Assembly: GCF_933775445.1 (NCBI RefSeq)
Contig: NC_065877.1
Span: 3,410,001 to 3,474,000, forward strand
Direction: 5' to 3'
From: Argentina anserina
Lineage: Eukaryota; Streptophyta; Magnoliopsida; Rosales; Rosaceae
DNA: 64,000 bases
A program made the position numbers and the translations under genes. Below the pieces are notes generated by a model. That model saw nothing but the letters and a program-made list of their open reading frames with translations, made no database searches and was not told the DNA's origin. This document shows positions 30,999-44,572 of the stretch, piece by piece (position 1 is the stretch's first letter; every line of letters starts with the position of its first letter).

Positions 30999-33900
30999 CT
31001 AACAACCAGCTGCCTTGAGGAAGTTGTCATATGGACTAGCAGGAGGCAACCTGATAGCAGATAACCACGAGTCCTGTGTTGATGCACTTCCCTGAGTAAC
31101 CCCAGGTCTAGGTTCATTAATTATCTGCATTTACATAAACACGACTTATATATCAAAACTAATTATCATTGAAGAATTATCCCATAGCAGCTGAAAACAA
31201 GCTGACCTTCTGGAGTGCTGCGCATCCACCCGCAGGAAATGGCGGAGACAGAATATCACGGACAGTGTTGCTTTGATGATGTTCATGGGCCAACCAATTG
31301 GAAAGCTTCTTCCTTGTGCCTGTGCCAAGGGCTTCACACTGTCTTGCCATGGTGTTGTACGGGAGGGGTGATGTAGACACAGATGTTCCTGCTACTTGAC
31401 CAGCTACCTCAAGTGCCTATATAAAAACAATGTGGTGTTCAGTATTGTAAATTTTGCATACATTCTTTGTTCAGAATAGCGAGGAAGTCGTTACCGATTC
31501 CAGAAGCTTCCCAACACTGATAACTTGGGAGACAGAAGACGATGAAGGCATTCTAGGAATGAATCGGGAGAAGTCAGCAACAACAGACGCTTCACTTGTG
31601 CCATCATCCTCAACTGACGAATTGGTTGGAAATTCCTGCCAAAATTGGGAAGGCAAGTTAATACTGTAAATTTCACTGCTAATCATGATAAGTGTTCAGC
31701 TGTCTCAGGTCACATGCCAATTCAGCAGTAGCATGAATAACTAGCTGGGTAATTATCTGCATTCACATGCCAAAGAGTATACCCCATCAAATGAAAGTGA
31801 GTCTTTTGAATGGCCAGGCACTTGCATTTTGCCAAAGTCAAGCATTGATTGTGGACCAAACATGAATGCATCGTCAGGTGTGAATGACTCCAAAAGTTGG
31901 TTGGCCACATCCTCAGCTTCCACCTTCACAAGGAAAAACAAACAAAAGAGATGAGAGGACCGGGAAGACAATTATGAGTCCATGAGTAAATCATACTACC
32001 TGGGTAATGTCTGATAGAAATTCGACCAAGATTTCTCTGATGACATGGTCAGTTTTATACAATTTAGTCCGCAAATCAGATAGTAATGATGTAGCTAGCT
32101 GGTTATCGATAACAGATCCATATTTTGTGATGTCTGCCTCGGGCCTCAGAAAAACTTGAAGATCATCACTGATGCCCAAAAATGGATCAACCTGAAATGC
32201 ACATATTTAAGCAACTGTTAAGCTAGATTTATGCCTCCTGGTCAACATGCTCAAAGATCGAAGAGCTTGAACACTCCTCATACTTGGCTGAACTCTACTG
32301 CTGACCCTAGGATTTAAGTAAGACAAGCATTCAGTATGATGATATTATGCTCACATCTGATAGCATTAATGATTTGAGCAGATCATTCAGATTAGGAATG
32401 TGATAGATCTGAGCACCAAACATCAACATGCCAATTGACAGCACAAGGATAGATCTCTGGCAAGCTGGAGGCAACATTCCTGTCAAGAGAGAATGTATTT
32501 ACATTTGATTATGAAAACAATTTATACGGTATCTCAATTTCAATCAAAAGATTTTCCTGTCCTCACCATTGTTAGGATCAAGGGAAATATTCCTCAAAGA
32601 TAGCAGAAGTTGAAAGGAACGAACCAACAAGTTGCCATTGGGATTCTGCAAAATTATCAAAATTCAAAATTAACCAGCGTAACATGGGCATCGATGGGTA
32701 ATGATGTGTTTTCTCTAGAAAAGGATACATGTGAAAAAAGTTCACCTTCAAGTGAGAAGAAACTATCATCAAAATGAAAGAATGAGCTAAGGCTTCAATA
32801 TTTGAAGGCAAATTATCTGGGAGATTGGCTTGCATCCAGAAGGCAGACAGCAAGTCTGCTATTTGATCCTCACTAAACTTCATTATGTATGGTTCCTGAG
32901 TCAATGAGAAACTGCATTAGTAGACCAAGCAAAAGATACAACACACATGTTACCCCTTTCACAAAGAATAACTTCTTACCGGCTCCATTAGGCTTGATCC
33001 AGCAGTCATGTCAATAAAAGAGCTGATCTTATAGAAGTTAGGGGAACTCTTGTGGGTATGCCCTTGCTTCCAATCTTCTTCTGCAATATCTCTATCTACA
33101 AAATCATCACAAGCACCAGTCTCTTGAATTTCTGTTTTTGGGCCATCTTTTTCCCTTCTAAGCTTCTCAAGTCTAGCCGTAATTGAAGCAATCGATGCTG
33201 TATTTGAATTCCCTTTTCTTGACTGGTATGCATACCCAGATTGTAGAGGAGCGACTTCATGACGGGGCCGATTAGAACATGGAATGAGAAGAACAGAAAC
33301 TATTTGGTGTGCTCCAACACGCACCTCAACATCTGGATGCATCATCACTTTCAAGAGCTGGACAAGTAGGGATTCAGGAAACACCTACAAGAAGATTGTG
33401 AAGTATGTCATACCAAAAAGAGCAGTAAACAATATGTTCTGCATTCAGCAGATGCAGTCCACAGAGAACCATTCTATCACATGTCAATAAGAGAGCCAAG
33501 AGTGATATAATGGTACATGGGAGTAATAGACTGCAACCACCAATTCAAATATTGAACTTAATCATATCTCCAAAGATGGCACATCAACATTTGGTCTTCT
33601 TTAATGTAACATGCATGTATATCCTCTATACAAACCGCACTACAGAGAGTTTTCCAGGAGAAAAAACACAGGAAGAAGCGTTAAAAACCTTGACAAGTAA
33701 CAGATTTTCCACATGTCTCACCTCCTGTGAATGTGAAGAGATCAAGGCCAATGAGATCATATGAGCGACAATCATCAATGATCCCATGATGGCCCTGGCA
33801 ACAGTCCCAGATGGCAGCTTCTCCAGAGATATTGACATCATGTCAAACAATGGTCGAATATTTCCAATCTAATCGTAACAACAGAGGCTTGTCAGTAAAA

Positions 33901-36900
33901 ATAGAAAGGCCCACATCATGCATGAACTGCCAACACCTCAAATGTACAACTTACCCCTCTAGCTATTTCTAATAAGCAATCTTCAATGGAACTCTGTAGA
34001 ATAGAATTAACGTTAGACTCATGCTCTCCAACTGATTCAGCAGTGGCCTGAAGACTCTTCCTCAGATGCCTGCATAGGTCCGAGACAAATCCTATTTCTT
34101 CTAAAACGGTTCCAGATCGAATTTGGCAAGCCAAAGCACTAGCAACTTGAATGATGTGAGACTTGAGTTGTGGATCATGTGAAACATTCTTGTGGTCAAG
34201 ATGACGGATTGCATAGGCTAAAATCATCTGCTGATTTCCTAAGCACAAAAGTCACCAGACAATAAGCACATGCAGACATTTCCAGAATAATCTGTTAACA
34301 ACGGACTACACCAACAGGGAAAGAAGATTAAGATACCTGAGGCCTCCAAAAAGTAAGACATGTCAGATAGAATTAACATAGCCAACCCTTGTCGAGGAAC
34401 CCAATGGTGCCTAGAGTCGAAGTAGACAAACATAGGATCCAAGACCCGGCGCATTGTTGTGCTCTCTTTCGCTAATTCAATCATTCTCTGAATACAAATT
34501 TGAGCCCAAATGTTTGGTGTCTCTGTCTCTTCTCTACACAAATAAACCAAAACTATAAAAAGCGGAATATGATGGAAAAGCATAGAAATTACAATTTCTT
34601 TAACTGAAATACTTGTGAGAGTTTCAAGAATTTCAATAATTCCTACCTTGTAAGAACAGAAGGATCTTTTTTTTCTGGCCGTGGCCTGATGGCCTTACAA
34701 CTAGGGCTAGAACTCCCAACTCTGCCTTCACTTCTTACTACTTCATCCACCCAATTATGATGCGACTCTGCTCCCTCATCATCTTCATTATGGGTATCAG
34801 GCTGATAGTTATCCAAAGTGGCATGTACAATCTGCATTCACAAGAAAATTAAAAGTAAGGAATTGTCAATATATATGAAAGAAGCAGTGGCTCCCTTGAT
34901 ATCTAATGCAGTCAACAGGGTGTAAACTTATCTGCACATAGTAGTGAAAAACCAATAATGGAAGTCAAAAGAATTAACCTCATCAAAATCAACAAATATA
35001 TATGAAACTTCAGTCATGAATTGGACCTGCCAAGGGAGGAATTTATCAAACATATTAGATCTAAAGGTAATGTTCATACTGAAATGGTCTACATGAAATT
35101 TCAAGAAGTCGGATTATATAATTACCATGGCTGAGAGGCACTGCAAACTTGATGCTCTCAAGCAGCGTTTTTGATGGTCGTCACCTTTCTCATGAGCCAG
35201 CGCACATACTTTATGAACCAAACTCTCAATGTTGTGTGTGTAAGTTCCATCTGCCTGTTATAGCAAAACAAAAGAGACCACATTTGACAATTAGAAAAGT
35301 AAAGAGATCACATTTGACAATTAGAAAAGTTATAGTGTATTTACTTTGTACACGAAAATGAAAACAACCTCCAGTCATATACTTCATTCATCCACTTACA
35401 GAATAAGAAATGCCACAAGTAGGATTAACAGTTTATTTCCAAAAGTGAAATTGATATGTAAGATATGTCCTCTCTGTTCTAATAGCCAGTTTGGGAGGAA
35501 TTTTTCCCAGTCTCATGCATTTTTTTCAGCAGAATTTTCGATCCTATATGTATCAGGATTTTTTTTTCTCAACCAAACCATGTAAAATATGCAAGACCTA
35601 TTTCAATGGGACTTAAAGTAATGCCATGTCAAGATTGTCGGATATAGTTACGCATTGTTAGAATATATCGAAAGCTGGAGCGATCCTTCTTATGGTATCT
35701 AAAAGAAATTCAAATCTTCCTCCAGATTTATGTAATTAAACCATAGATTCTGTTGCTGGGGCGAGCATTAATAAATTTATTAGACAGATGACATCCTATC
35801 TTTCTGCTATGTGTTAATGCCTAATAGTACTTGAAACATACCTGAGTGTAAATGAACCTCGACAGAGTTTGGCATCCAATTATACGAAGAGCATCTTGCT
35901 TAGAGTTGTCCAGAAGCTCGCTGACCACATTTAGCACACTCCCAGCAAAATAAGCCCTAATAATGCAAATGTAGAGTCAGGTGTGAGTTTAAATTTTCAT
36001 ACCAAACAAAACCTAGCTCATATAAACCTTTAGGCCCTCCAGAAACAAATCACCAAGAAAATTCCAAGAGAAATTACATTGTTACGGAAAGGAAAAAGGA
36101 AACAAGTCGCACTTACATCTGGTTCTTACAGAGACAAAGTAGCTTGTTGTAAGCCTCTGCAACGATATTGATAAATTTTACATGCTCCAGACGTAGCTCT
36201 TTGTAACACCTATCTTCAAGATGTTTGGCAATCTGTGAGAATGATAAGATACATCTCATCAGCAGGACATCAATTTACAATAAGCTCACATTTACTGACT
36301 AAACCCGTAAAGAAATGGCAGAAAAGAGTTCATACCTTTGGGATTCTAAAAGGATTCTTTGCAGCATATTCGCATAACTTGACAATCTTTCGTTCATTGG
36401 GAGGGTCATCCTACAAAGTATTACGGCACCTTGAACTTCAGTATTCCAGTAATTGATAAGAGAATTATAAATGATACACAAATGTATTATACAGAAATGT
36501 AAGTGAGTGACTTCTTAAAGAGCATGCTCATCAAAAGAATATCACAACTTACATATTTTATATTAACTTAGTTCTCAGATCAAAAACTTGTAAACCATAC
36601 AGATATAGTGACAGCGTTTCAATTAGGAAATATCTCTTTCAATTAAGCATCCTAGCCAAGTTCATATTAATAAACATAGAGAGATAACCTCCGACCAAAA
36701 AACGAACAGATAATCAATTTGAAAGGCAAGTTTCAGTTTTGCTGGTACTATCACATTGCAAGACAAGTAACATAAGGGAAAGGATATCATAATTTTCTCC
36801 CTGCAGGATATCATAATTTTCTCCCCGCAGGCAGTGCCTGGCTCAACACCCCTACACATTACATGATCAAGTGATCTATCTACCAACTAATCAACTACTG

Positions 36901-37158
36901 CTTCAATATCAGACAAGTAGCGCAAGCAAAAGTTCAACAGGAACACTAGATCGAGGGCCAACTATAACACATCGGCAGACATTATGGCTTAAAAGCATAG
37001 GTTATAGACAACATTATACTCACAGGAGACTTGGGAAAGATTTCTGCGAGCAGCTTTTTGTATCGCTTAACAGGTTGTCGAGATCTTGACCTCATAGCAG
37101 GGCAGCATACACACATGTTCCCACATGCTGGGAAAATCTTCCTGGAGATGATGCCCAT
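30999..37158 (-). CDS. EFR3/SEMI-ROLLED LEAF 2-like ARM-repeat protein
   Basis: Nineteen coding exons; I modelled them at 37158-37024, 36410-36336, 36232-36117, 35956-35842, 35254-35126, 35026-34979, 34831-34647, 34533-34337, 34238-33955, 33868-33722, 33384-32980, 32895-32746, 32645-32567, 32479-32355, 32191-32000, 31923-31783, 31635-31495, 31416-31207 and 31124-30999. They sum to 3,000 nt (999 codons), with every junction in phase. The N-terminus MGIISRKIFPACGNMCVCCP has a cysteine cluster suited to palmitoylation and membrane anchoring. It is followed by RKIVKLCEYAAKNPFRIPKI and a long helical ARM/HEAT-like body, and the end is SPYDNFLKAAGC. EFR3 proteins recruit the PI4-kinase complex to the plasma membrane, and the rice relative SRL2 affects leaf rolling. 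A 5' non-coding exon (about 37915-37759) ends in AAG/GTAAAT. Confidence 0.92.
35268..35331. repeat. Short tandem duplication in an EFR3-like intron
   Basis: Two adjacent units share AGAGACCACATTTGACAA / AGAGATCACATTTGACAA followed by TTAGAAAAGT. They lie in the intron between coding exons 4 and 5. No function apparent. Confidence 0.6.
36780..36832. repeat. 26-bp tandem duplication in EFR3-like intron 1
   Basis: GGATATCATAATTTTCTCCC appears twice in a row, each followed by TGCAG or CGCAG. It lies inside the first coding-region intron. Confidence 0.65.
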
Positions 37159-37915
37159 TTCCTATAGAATGAAGAGAACACTACATCAGAAGAGACATTC
37201 AAGAAAGAGGGGCAGTTCAATCAGCTCAACATGAATGCAGTGTACCAAGATAACGCACCAAATCACAGAGATCATTCCAACAGAAACCCCCCATCAGTAA
37301 AGAAACACCACAATCTAATAGCCTCAAGTACACTTACTATTGAAAGAAATTATATACACATATTTCCAAGTACAATATGAAAACACAAAAGGAAGAATCA
37401 GGCCGGTAGCAAACAAGAAAGGAGTACATACAGAGAAAGTTATAATCTTTAATACCATAATACGCTAATATCTTCAAGTACAATGAAAAAACAGAAAAGG
37501 AAGAACACCCAACAAGAGAAACCAAGAAAGAAAGAGGTGCATAAAGAAAAGTTCAAATCTTTAACAAATAAGAAGAACATAAAAAACCAAATGAGGCAGG
37601 CATTGTTGAAAGGCATAAAAGAAAACTCACCCAGAAACCCAAAGAAACATACCAAATGAACAATACTAACAACAGAAATCTATGACAGACCAAGATAGAT
37701 AAATGTGGAACCTTTTGGGGTATAATAGAGAAGAAAGAAGAACCCAGAAAATTTACCTTGTTCTTGGGACAGAGACAGATCTGGGGAGTGTGAAAGCTTT
37801 GACAGTTTAACCTCCAAGGGAGTTTAAAGTTTGAAAACCAAGAAGAGGAACATGGGAGTTGGGGAAATCTATCAGAGAAAGGCAGAAGAAACAAGAGAGA
37901 AATGGCGCGTGGATT
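37159..37915 (-). other. 5' leader of the EFR3-like gene (exon plus intron)
   Basis: The sequence just upstream of the start codon reads as intron. On the minus strand a CT-rich non-coding exon near 37915-37759 ends AACAAG and is followed by GTAAATTTTC, a good donor. The acceptor would lie just before the start codon. Open frames here (37337-37894) are side effects of AT-rich text. Confidence 0.5.
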
Positions 37916-40910
37916 AGGACAGAGTGAGAGAAAGGAGAGACTGTTTGAGCTCTTTTTTCACGTGATGGGGTTGTCAGTTTGTATTTCTTTTTAATTGGAT
38001 TTACCTGAAAAAAGTGAACTGCTTGTTGGTCTTGTCAGAACGTGGAAGACTACAAAAAACTATTTAATTTTTCTTGAAGGTTTTGAAGTGGATTGCCTTG
38101 CTATTCTAGCGGAGGTTTTCTCTCCACCCAAGTGAAGGTTCACCCTCAAATGCAATTCCCAACTGCTTCATCCAATAACCAAAAAAAAAAAAAACTGCTT
38201 CATTCAAACTCCAGATCCTCCGGCTGTCGTCGTCGTCGACCCCTTTGACGCCACCCCTTCTGAGAAAGAAGGACAAAGATGAAAAATATCAAAGCTCACC
38301 TTAAATTTCACCAAAATCCAACTTTTGTGTTTGATTTTTTGACCTATCTTGTATTCTAAAGAAATTGAATTGAACTTAAATGGACAAACACTAATGCAAA
38401 AACTGATTGAAATAAGTGGCTGAAGGTATGCCACGTACGCGGGTTAACCTCATAAGGGTGTTGGGGAAGAATTTTCGCTATTCTAGCAGGGGGTAGAGAT
38501 TTCTTCATTTTTTGTATTTTTATGGGGGGAGCAAGACTACCTTGTATAGATTTTGGCAGATGGTGTTTGCCTTTAATTTGAACTCCTCAGTCCAGAAGAC
38601 CTTTATTTTGAACTCAAATTTGTGCACCACTTGAATTATTGTAAGTTTGTAACCCTTCTAAAAAAACTCAACCTTTTATGTATCATAGTCAATACCCGGT
38701 AATGTGATCATGTTTTAAACAAGAGAATCGTAATGTGATACACTTGATGGATAACCGTTTAGTTTTCATTTATACATACATTATTGTCATATGTGATAAC
38801 TAACCGATATCATAAATATGAATAAGTGCTTAATTAGATATGAAATAATAGATATGAGAGTTATGTTTGAAAAGACAAATAAAAACGTATTTCACTAAAA
38901 AGAAGAGACAAAAACTCAATGGAGTTAATATAGTAGAAAAAATGTTAGGCTACAAATTGGACGAATGTTGCATAGATACTCTGGTAATAAGAAGTGTATG
39001 GTTCGAACCCCACCTTGTGAAAAACATTCATTTAGAAGGGTTCATGCACTCGATCACCATTTTTTTAACAAGAAGGAGAAAGAGACATAAACAATCAACT
39101 GCAAAGCTAATTAAACAAGATACTTATCTCAATAAAAATTCACCAACCAATTAGATAGATAGGATGGTGAAAAATAAATTATGCTTCTTGTCACATAATG
39201 CAAATTTAAAAGAAGCTTTATGTTATGAGGTGATCGATTAACTGAATTTGACCCACATACACTACACTATTCTTCTTCATATTTGGAATAGACATACACT
39301 ACATCATTCCAAAACTGCATCAATCATACTGTATGCAAAATGGGACATAAATACATAAACAAGCTTCCAGAAAACAGAAGATGAGATTCTTATCCCAAGT
39401 TATTCTTATTAGGCGGAGCCATAGATTATGAATGAGAGACGTCATCACAAAGTATAATTTAAAAAAAAAATCTTAGGGTATTTCACTAAACAAAACTTCA
39501 TATGGTTCGTCGGAGTTTACAATACCTGTATTGAAAATTTGAGGCGAAAACTATTGACGAATACTGCCTTGATATGTTTGGCGAATGCTGTAATTGTAGC
39601 AACCCAAACCCTAAAATATCTAAATTGCTGTAATTGTGGTTGTAATAATTACAAATTAAGTTTATGACTATGCCTCTCGTAGATGTATAATTTGTATTAA
39701 ACCTCATTCTTAGATTATAACGATGACTTTTCACACGTATATAAGTTAAACAGAGACTCCCATACTGATAATCACAGAGCACCAAGAGGAGTGCAAACGA
39801 AGCGAGGAATCTCACACTTAATCGAGTTTACACTTGTGGGAATTAGGGACTAGGGAATTATAATATGAACCATCTTTCCCAATAATCTACTTTGTTCTTA
39901 TTTTATGCAGATGTTGGGTCAAGAGGATCATTTCGACTTCTAAACTAAACTATGCTTTTTCTTCATAATCCATGCTTGGAAGATAGCCTTTGTTTAACTA
40001 CTCTCTTGACTGAGGTAGGCTCTGCTGCTTCAAAGGCTGTGCATGCACCATAGCTCGCCAATCACATTTTACAACTCTTGTTGTGACTTCATGGTATTTG
40101 AATTTATGTTACCTATGATTGGAATGTACATATGATGTAGGACGAGATTTCGTCCATATATCTCACTATACCTCACATCCGAGGCCAAAAGTGTAGCTTT
40201 CATTATGGAGATGGTAGACAAGAGTTTTGTAATGATTTAGGTAGTGAAGCTCTGGGTTTAGATCACAACCAATTAGCCATCAACGAAGAATTTGCTGAAA
40301 GTTTTTAGTGTAATAAGTCATCAACAAGTCCAATTGTTTAAGCTATTAGATTTTTGTGTTTGGAATACTAAATTCCTAGAAGACTTTCGAATTAGATAAC
40401 TTATTCTAAACATGTCAAATTTTTAAGGAGTCATAGGAGACCCCATGTTGATGGTTACTGGAAACAACTCACCATGCATAAATGTGCCATGTAAACATGG
40501 AGGCCAATGAAGGCAATGATATGTAGGTCATGAAGAAAAACAGGTCATAAATCTTGGCCTTCATTAATTTGGACCCCCCATTTGACTATGATTGAAAATT
40601 AGCTAGGCACATTGAATTGCAATGATCATATCATTCATATGCCAACAAGTTTCAACTTCCGCCATAGCTAACTTTCAAGTTAAACAAGAACACTACGGAT
40701 TGCTCACTATGCGCCTGTGTATACAATCACAGGTCAAACGGCCTCAAAGAAAGACTTACTACATGTACCACTCTAAATACGCATACTTGCAATCACAACA
40801 GAGAACTCCCTGCGGGAGCATTACTAAATTTCACTAATTCAATTTACAGTACAGGTAGAGTGAAGGCAAAAACTTGTTGGGTCAAGTTATCTGTTTCATA
40901 ATGCATACGA
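37916..40910. other. Intergenic, nothing firmly recognised
   Basis: Spacer between the EFR3-like promoter and the 3' end of the RPAP3-like gene. The plus-strand frame at 38867-39154 is lysine-rich low-complexity translation. A stretch at 39594-39640 begins TGTAGCAACCCAAACCC, reminiscent of the long LTR start, but no matching body follows. Confidence 0.4.
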
Positions 40911-43900
40911 TCATCGCATAAGGCAGTACCTTGCACGTAGGTTGTCAAGCTTTTCAGCAAACTCAATGGGGGTTGCCTCATTGTAAAACACTTCATCCCA
41001 TATCTTAGCAAGATCTGTTACAGGGTGATTGGTGTTAGTATGATGAAATATCTGATCTACTTCATCAAATGCAACAAAGAGAAAGTACGCTTACCAGCCT
41101 TCTCGTTAGATGAAAGAAACATGATAAGTGTGTCAAATCTAGGAACCTTAGTTAAGTTCTCCAAAATACTGACCGCCAAATCCATTTCGTCACTACCAAA
41201 GGTATAAACCAAAGGTGCTCGTCAGCCTTTCATCGAGCACATCAAGGAAAACGTACAGAAGATAAGCATTACTTACGTAAAAAAGGTTGTCATACACTTG
41301 AGAATATCAACTAGTATGTGAACAGTTAAAGCATTTTTGAATATCTGCGGCAGTGCACTGGGAGATATACCCTATATCAGAAAACCAAAAAAATTACAAC
41401 ACGAAATGAGGTATATAACACAGTTGAAAGTTAGAAGGGTTCTGATTTTCTATGCAAATGCAACTCTGCAAGTTCTACTATCTTTCTCCAAAATGGACAT
41501 CTGAACATTCTTAATGAATAGAACAAAGAAGCAATCTCTTTCAAGGTCCCCTAGAATGAACAAGCCAGATTGGCAAACGCAGACTGACAAAGGTGACCAC
41601 TGGTGTGCCTTAAGTTTAGCTAACTCTGAACATTGTTAGCGTGAATGAAACAAAGGCAACCTCTTTCAAGGGCCCTTAGAATGAACAAGCCAGATTGGCC
41701 GACTGAACAAGGTGACCACTGGTATCTTAGATTTAGCTAACCACTCAGAAGGGCCAATAAATAAAACCTGCAGAATCTTTGCCATTCATGCAGAGATATC
41801 ATAGCCACAAGGATTAAAGTTAGGAACAACAATGCAAACCTTCAACAATTTAGCTTGGAGAACGCGATCTCCAGAGAGTCCTCTCCAAGAAGCCTCAAAT
41901 TGATAAGCTGAAGTCGGTGGTGTAATGTTTTCTGCTGCTAGAGCCTTGGCTCGTGAAGCAGCTCGAAAAGCAAGCTCTTGTACTGATGCCTTTGATGATT
42001 GCTTTCCACTTGTGTTCATTTTCTACAAAATAATCATAGTTAGACTACCAAGAGACTAAAACACATATACGCTATAAATAAGAAAGTCGCCTATATGAGC
42101 ATACAACACATGTCCAATAAAAACCATAAAAGAATAATGCAACTAAGTAAGGCTTCATAAACTAAGTGAAATTTACATATTGAACCCAGGCCAAGTAGGC
42201 ACTAAATACCTTAGTGTGATCTTCTTCAACTGCAGTCATTTCTGTGCTCTGAGTACAACTAGAAACAGGTTGGATGCTGTTTTCATTCACTTTGGTATTC
42301 AGCTTTCCTGCTCTCTTTTCTTCAGAATTTTTTAGTGCTCCAGATACCTTCTGAAGAATTCCCTGCGAACAAACCATTGAGAGACTCCATTTAAAAACGG
42401 ACTTGTTCATAAGCTTATTAGGCTAGCTTCACCTATACTGTCGAAAATCAATTAAACTAAATATTCCATCTCAAGTAAGTTATCATTTGGTCCATTAATG
42501 AAACAAGCTATAGTTACTCCCATTGCCACTCATATGTTCTTCAGAATTAGGAACAATTCTCTTACTCTCCTGTTCAGACCAAAGAAAAAACCCTACCTGG
42601 TGCATATGAAAAATCTAACCGTACTATATTTTCCGAACAAAGATTTTCACATGCAGGATTTTGAAATATCCCTGGAACATTAGAATCGTTATATTTAAAT
42701 AAGTATAGGAATTTTCTTACTTTCTCATACAAAGATTTGGCCTCTGCATACTGTTTCTTGATTTCTTGGTTGTGGGGCTCCAACCTCAGAGCAAACTCTG
42801 CATCTGCAGTTGGCTATGTTCATTACATCAGATATATCAAGAGTACATATATCAGAAGAAAAAACCATACAAGTATATCAGGATACAAAGTCATAGTACA
42901 ATTTCAACATACCCTCAACAGATTCTTTAAGTTTTCCTAGTTCTTTTCTAGCTGTTGCACGTCGTGAGTACGCTTTTATATAACGATCATCCAAATTCAA
43001 GGCCTCTGTACAGTCATTATCAGCTTCCTGGAATCTAGATAACATATACTTCAGGTGATTACTTCTGGAAAATTAAACACCTCACATATAGATGGAAACC
43101 ACTTCCACTCAGAGAATTATAAATACATAGTATGTTTAATATTTATAAAATATCTTACCTTTTGATCTTGATATAAGACATTGCTCTATTTGCATAAGCT
43201 ACAGAAGTTGGAGATAAGGCAATGCTTCTTGAATAGCAGTCGATAGCTTCCTTAAACTTTTTCTGCTTAAAATACTCATTACCCTACAAGAATAAAGAAA
43301 ATAGAACATTCAGGATGGAAATCGACCAGAATCGTATGGTATATCCATATCACAACTATAGAAGAATGCTATAAAATTCTACCAGGTCCTTTTCCGAAGC
43401 AGCATCTGGTAGGGCGTCATCAGAATTGAAACTACTTGACACTGTATTCATGGGATCATAATTCGTCGAGAAGGAACTAGTTCCAAAATCTCTTGATTTC
43501 TGAAACAGAAACAGCATTAGGAAATGCCTACGATCACTAATATATCGAAGAAAATACTACCAACACTACCAAAAAATTATGCAATGTGACAGGCAACAAT
43601 GAACAGACCTCCAATCGGAGAATGAAAACAAATGGAAGACAAGATACATAACCATATTTATAACATATCACCTGTATAAAGGAAATGGGTTGCCGAGAAA
43701 ATTACCAGGGCATCCTTGTTGGGTTGTTGGGGTTTCATTTTCTTGTCCTTGTCCTTGAGTGAAAGCTCCCAATCCTGCAAGTCACTTAAAAACCCCTGGA
43801 AATCCTGGACCAACATGACCAACCCAAAAACCCAACAATGACTTTGCCCATAAAATTGAAAAAAAAATCAAACTTTGATCATTAGAAACTCAATTTTACT

Positions 43901-44128
43901 TGTCCAGCTAGACCACATTAACCCCCAACTACTACTGCCCAAGTCGTGTTTATTACATTTCTGTAATATGCACAAAGATTTCATCTTTTCAAGTTTTCTG
44001 ATTTTTCAATTTTACCAAAAGCTTTTCAATTCTTAAGACAGAGATAAAGAAGGACCAATAAGTAGTAGAGAGTAGAAGTGAGGTACCAGAGCTTGGTCGC
44101 GACCGTGCTTGCTTGGAGCCCTAGCCAT
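40911..44128 (-). CDS. RPAP3: RPAP3/TPR5-like co-chaperone (TPR plus monad domain)
   Basis: Eleven coding exons: 44128-44087, 43804-43706, 43499-43383, 43283-43159, 43034-42913, 42803-42721, 42362-42210, 42022-41840, 41371-41277, 41192-41095 and 41014-40911; 1,221 nt, 406 codons, in phase throughout. Three TPR motifs span about residues 87-190 (GNEYFKQKKFKEAIDCYSRS, AYANRAMSYIKIKRFQEADN, AYSRRATARKELGKLKESVE). A linker of about 80 residues leads to a C-terminal RPAP3 (monad) domain containing SAYQFEASWRGLSGD and EMDLAVSILENLTKVPRFD. RPAP3 bridges HSP90 to the R2TP complex, which helps assemble RNA polymerase II and other large machines. The Arabidopsis relative is TPR5 (At1g56440, from memory). 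The end LRARYCLMR is short and close to the domain boundary. Next to it in the same orientation is the IES2-like gene. Confidence 0.92.
41519..41748. repeat. Tandem duplication in an RPAP3-like intron
   Basis: Two units share CTCTTTCAAGG, CCCTAGAATGAACAAGCCAG or CCTTAGAATGAACAAGCCAG, ATTGG, GGTGACCACTGGT and TTTAGCTAAC in the same order. The first starts near 41519 and the second near 41647. They lie between coding exons 8 and 9. Confidence 0.7.
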
Positions 44129-44380
44129 GGCCGTTTTGATAGTCCGATGATGATGCTTCTGAAAGACAGGAGAGAAAGAACGACAGAGATTTTTAGTTTC
44201 CGGTTTCCGGTTTCCAGTTTTAAACCAAATGTTTCTGAACTTTGTTTTGCCCCACAAAATGTCGTTTGTTAGAGACTTAGCTGTAGTGTACGGTGTACCC
44301 AAAAACCACTACCCTTTTTGAGGTTTTCATTGGCATACTTTGGTAATGGACTAATGCTATGAAAGTTAATTTGATGTAAT

Positions 44381-44567
44381 TGTTAGAATTACGACTGTAT
44401 TACACTAGGGTAGTTTTGTTATTTACTTATATCAACATAGGTATATAACTCTTGTAACTCATTCGTTCTACGTTAATGAGAATCAACACAATGTAACCTT
44501 CAAAGTATTCTCGCTCTTTTTACATTCTTACTTTGCATTTCAATTCATTAGTCCAGGAATCCCAACA
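44381..44567. mobile_element. 187-bp solo LTR, TSD GTAAT
   Basis: A unit starts TGTTAGAATTACG and ends GGAATCCCAACA, and is flanked by identical GTAAT at 44376-44380 and 44568-44572. A TATA-like GGTATATAACTC lies near its centre, followed by a sequence resembling the R/U5 of short copia LTRs. It sits between the start of the RPAP3-like gene and the stop of the IES2-like gene, about 250 bp upstream of the RPAP3 start codon. Confidence 0.78.
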
Positions 44568-44572
44568 GTAAT

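Noticed and set aside
37337..37894. Overlapping frames rich in Phe and Leu
   Set aside because: They fall in the leader intron and non-coding exon of the EFR3-like gene; composition is T-rich and no domain is visible.
39594..39640. TGTAGCAACCCAAACCC as a fifth long-LTR start
   Set aside because: Only the first dozen bases resemble the LTR end and no homologous body follows.
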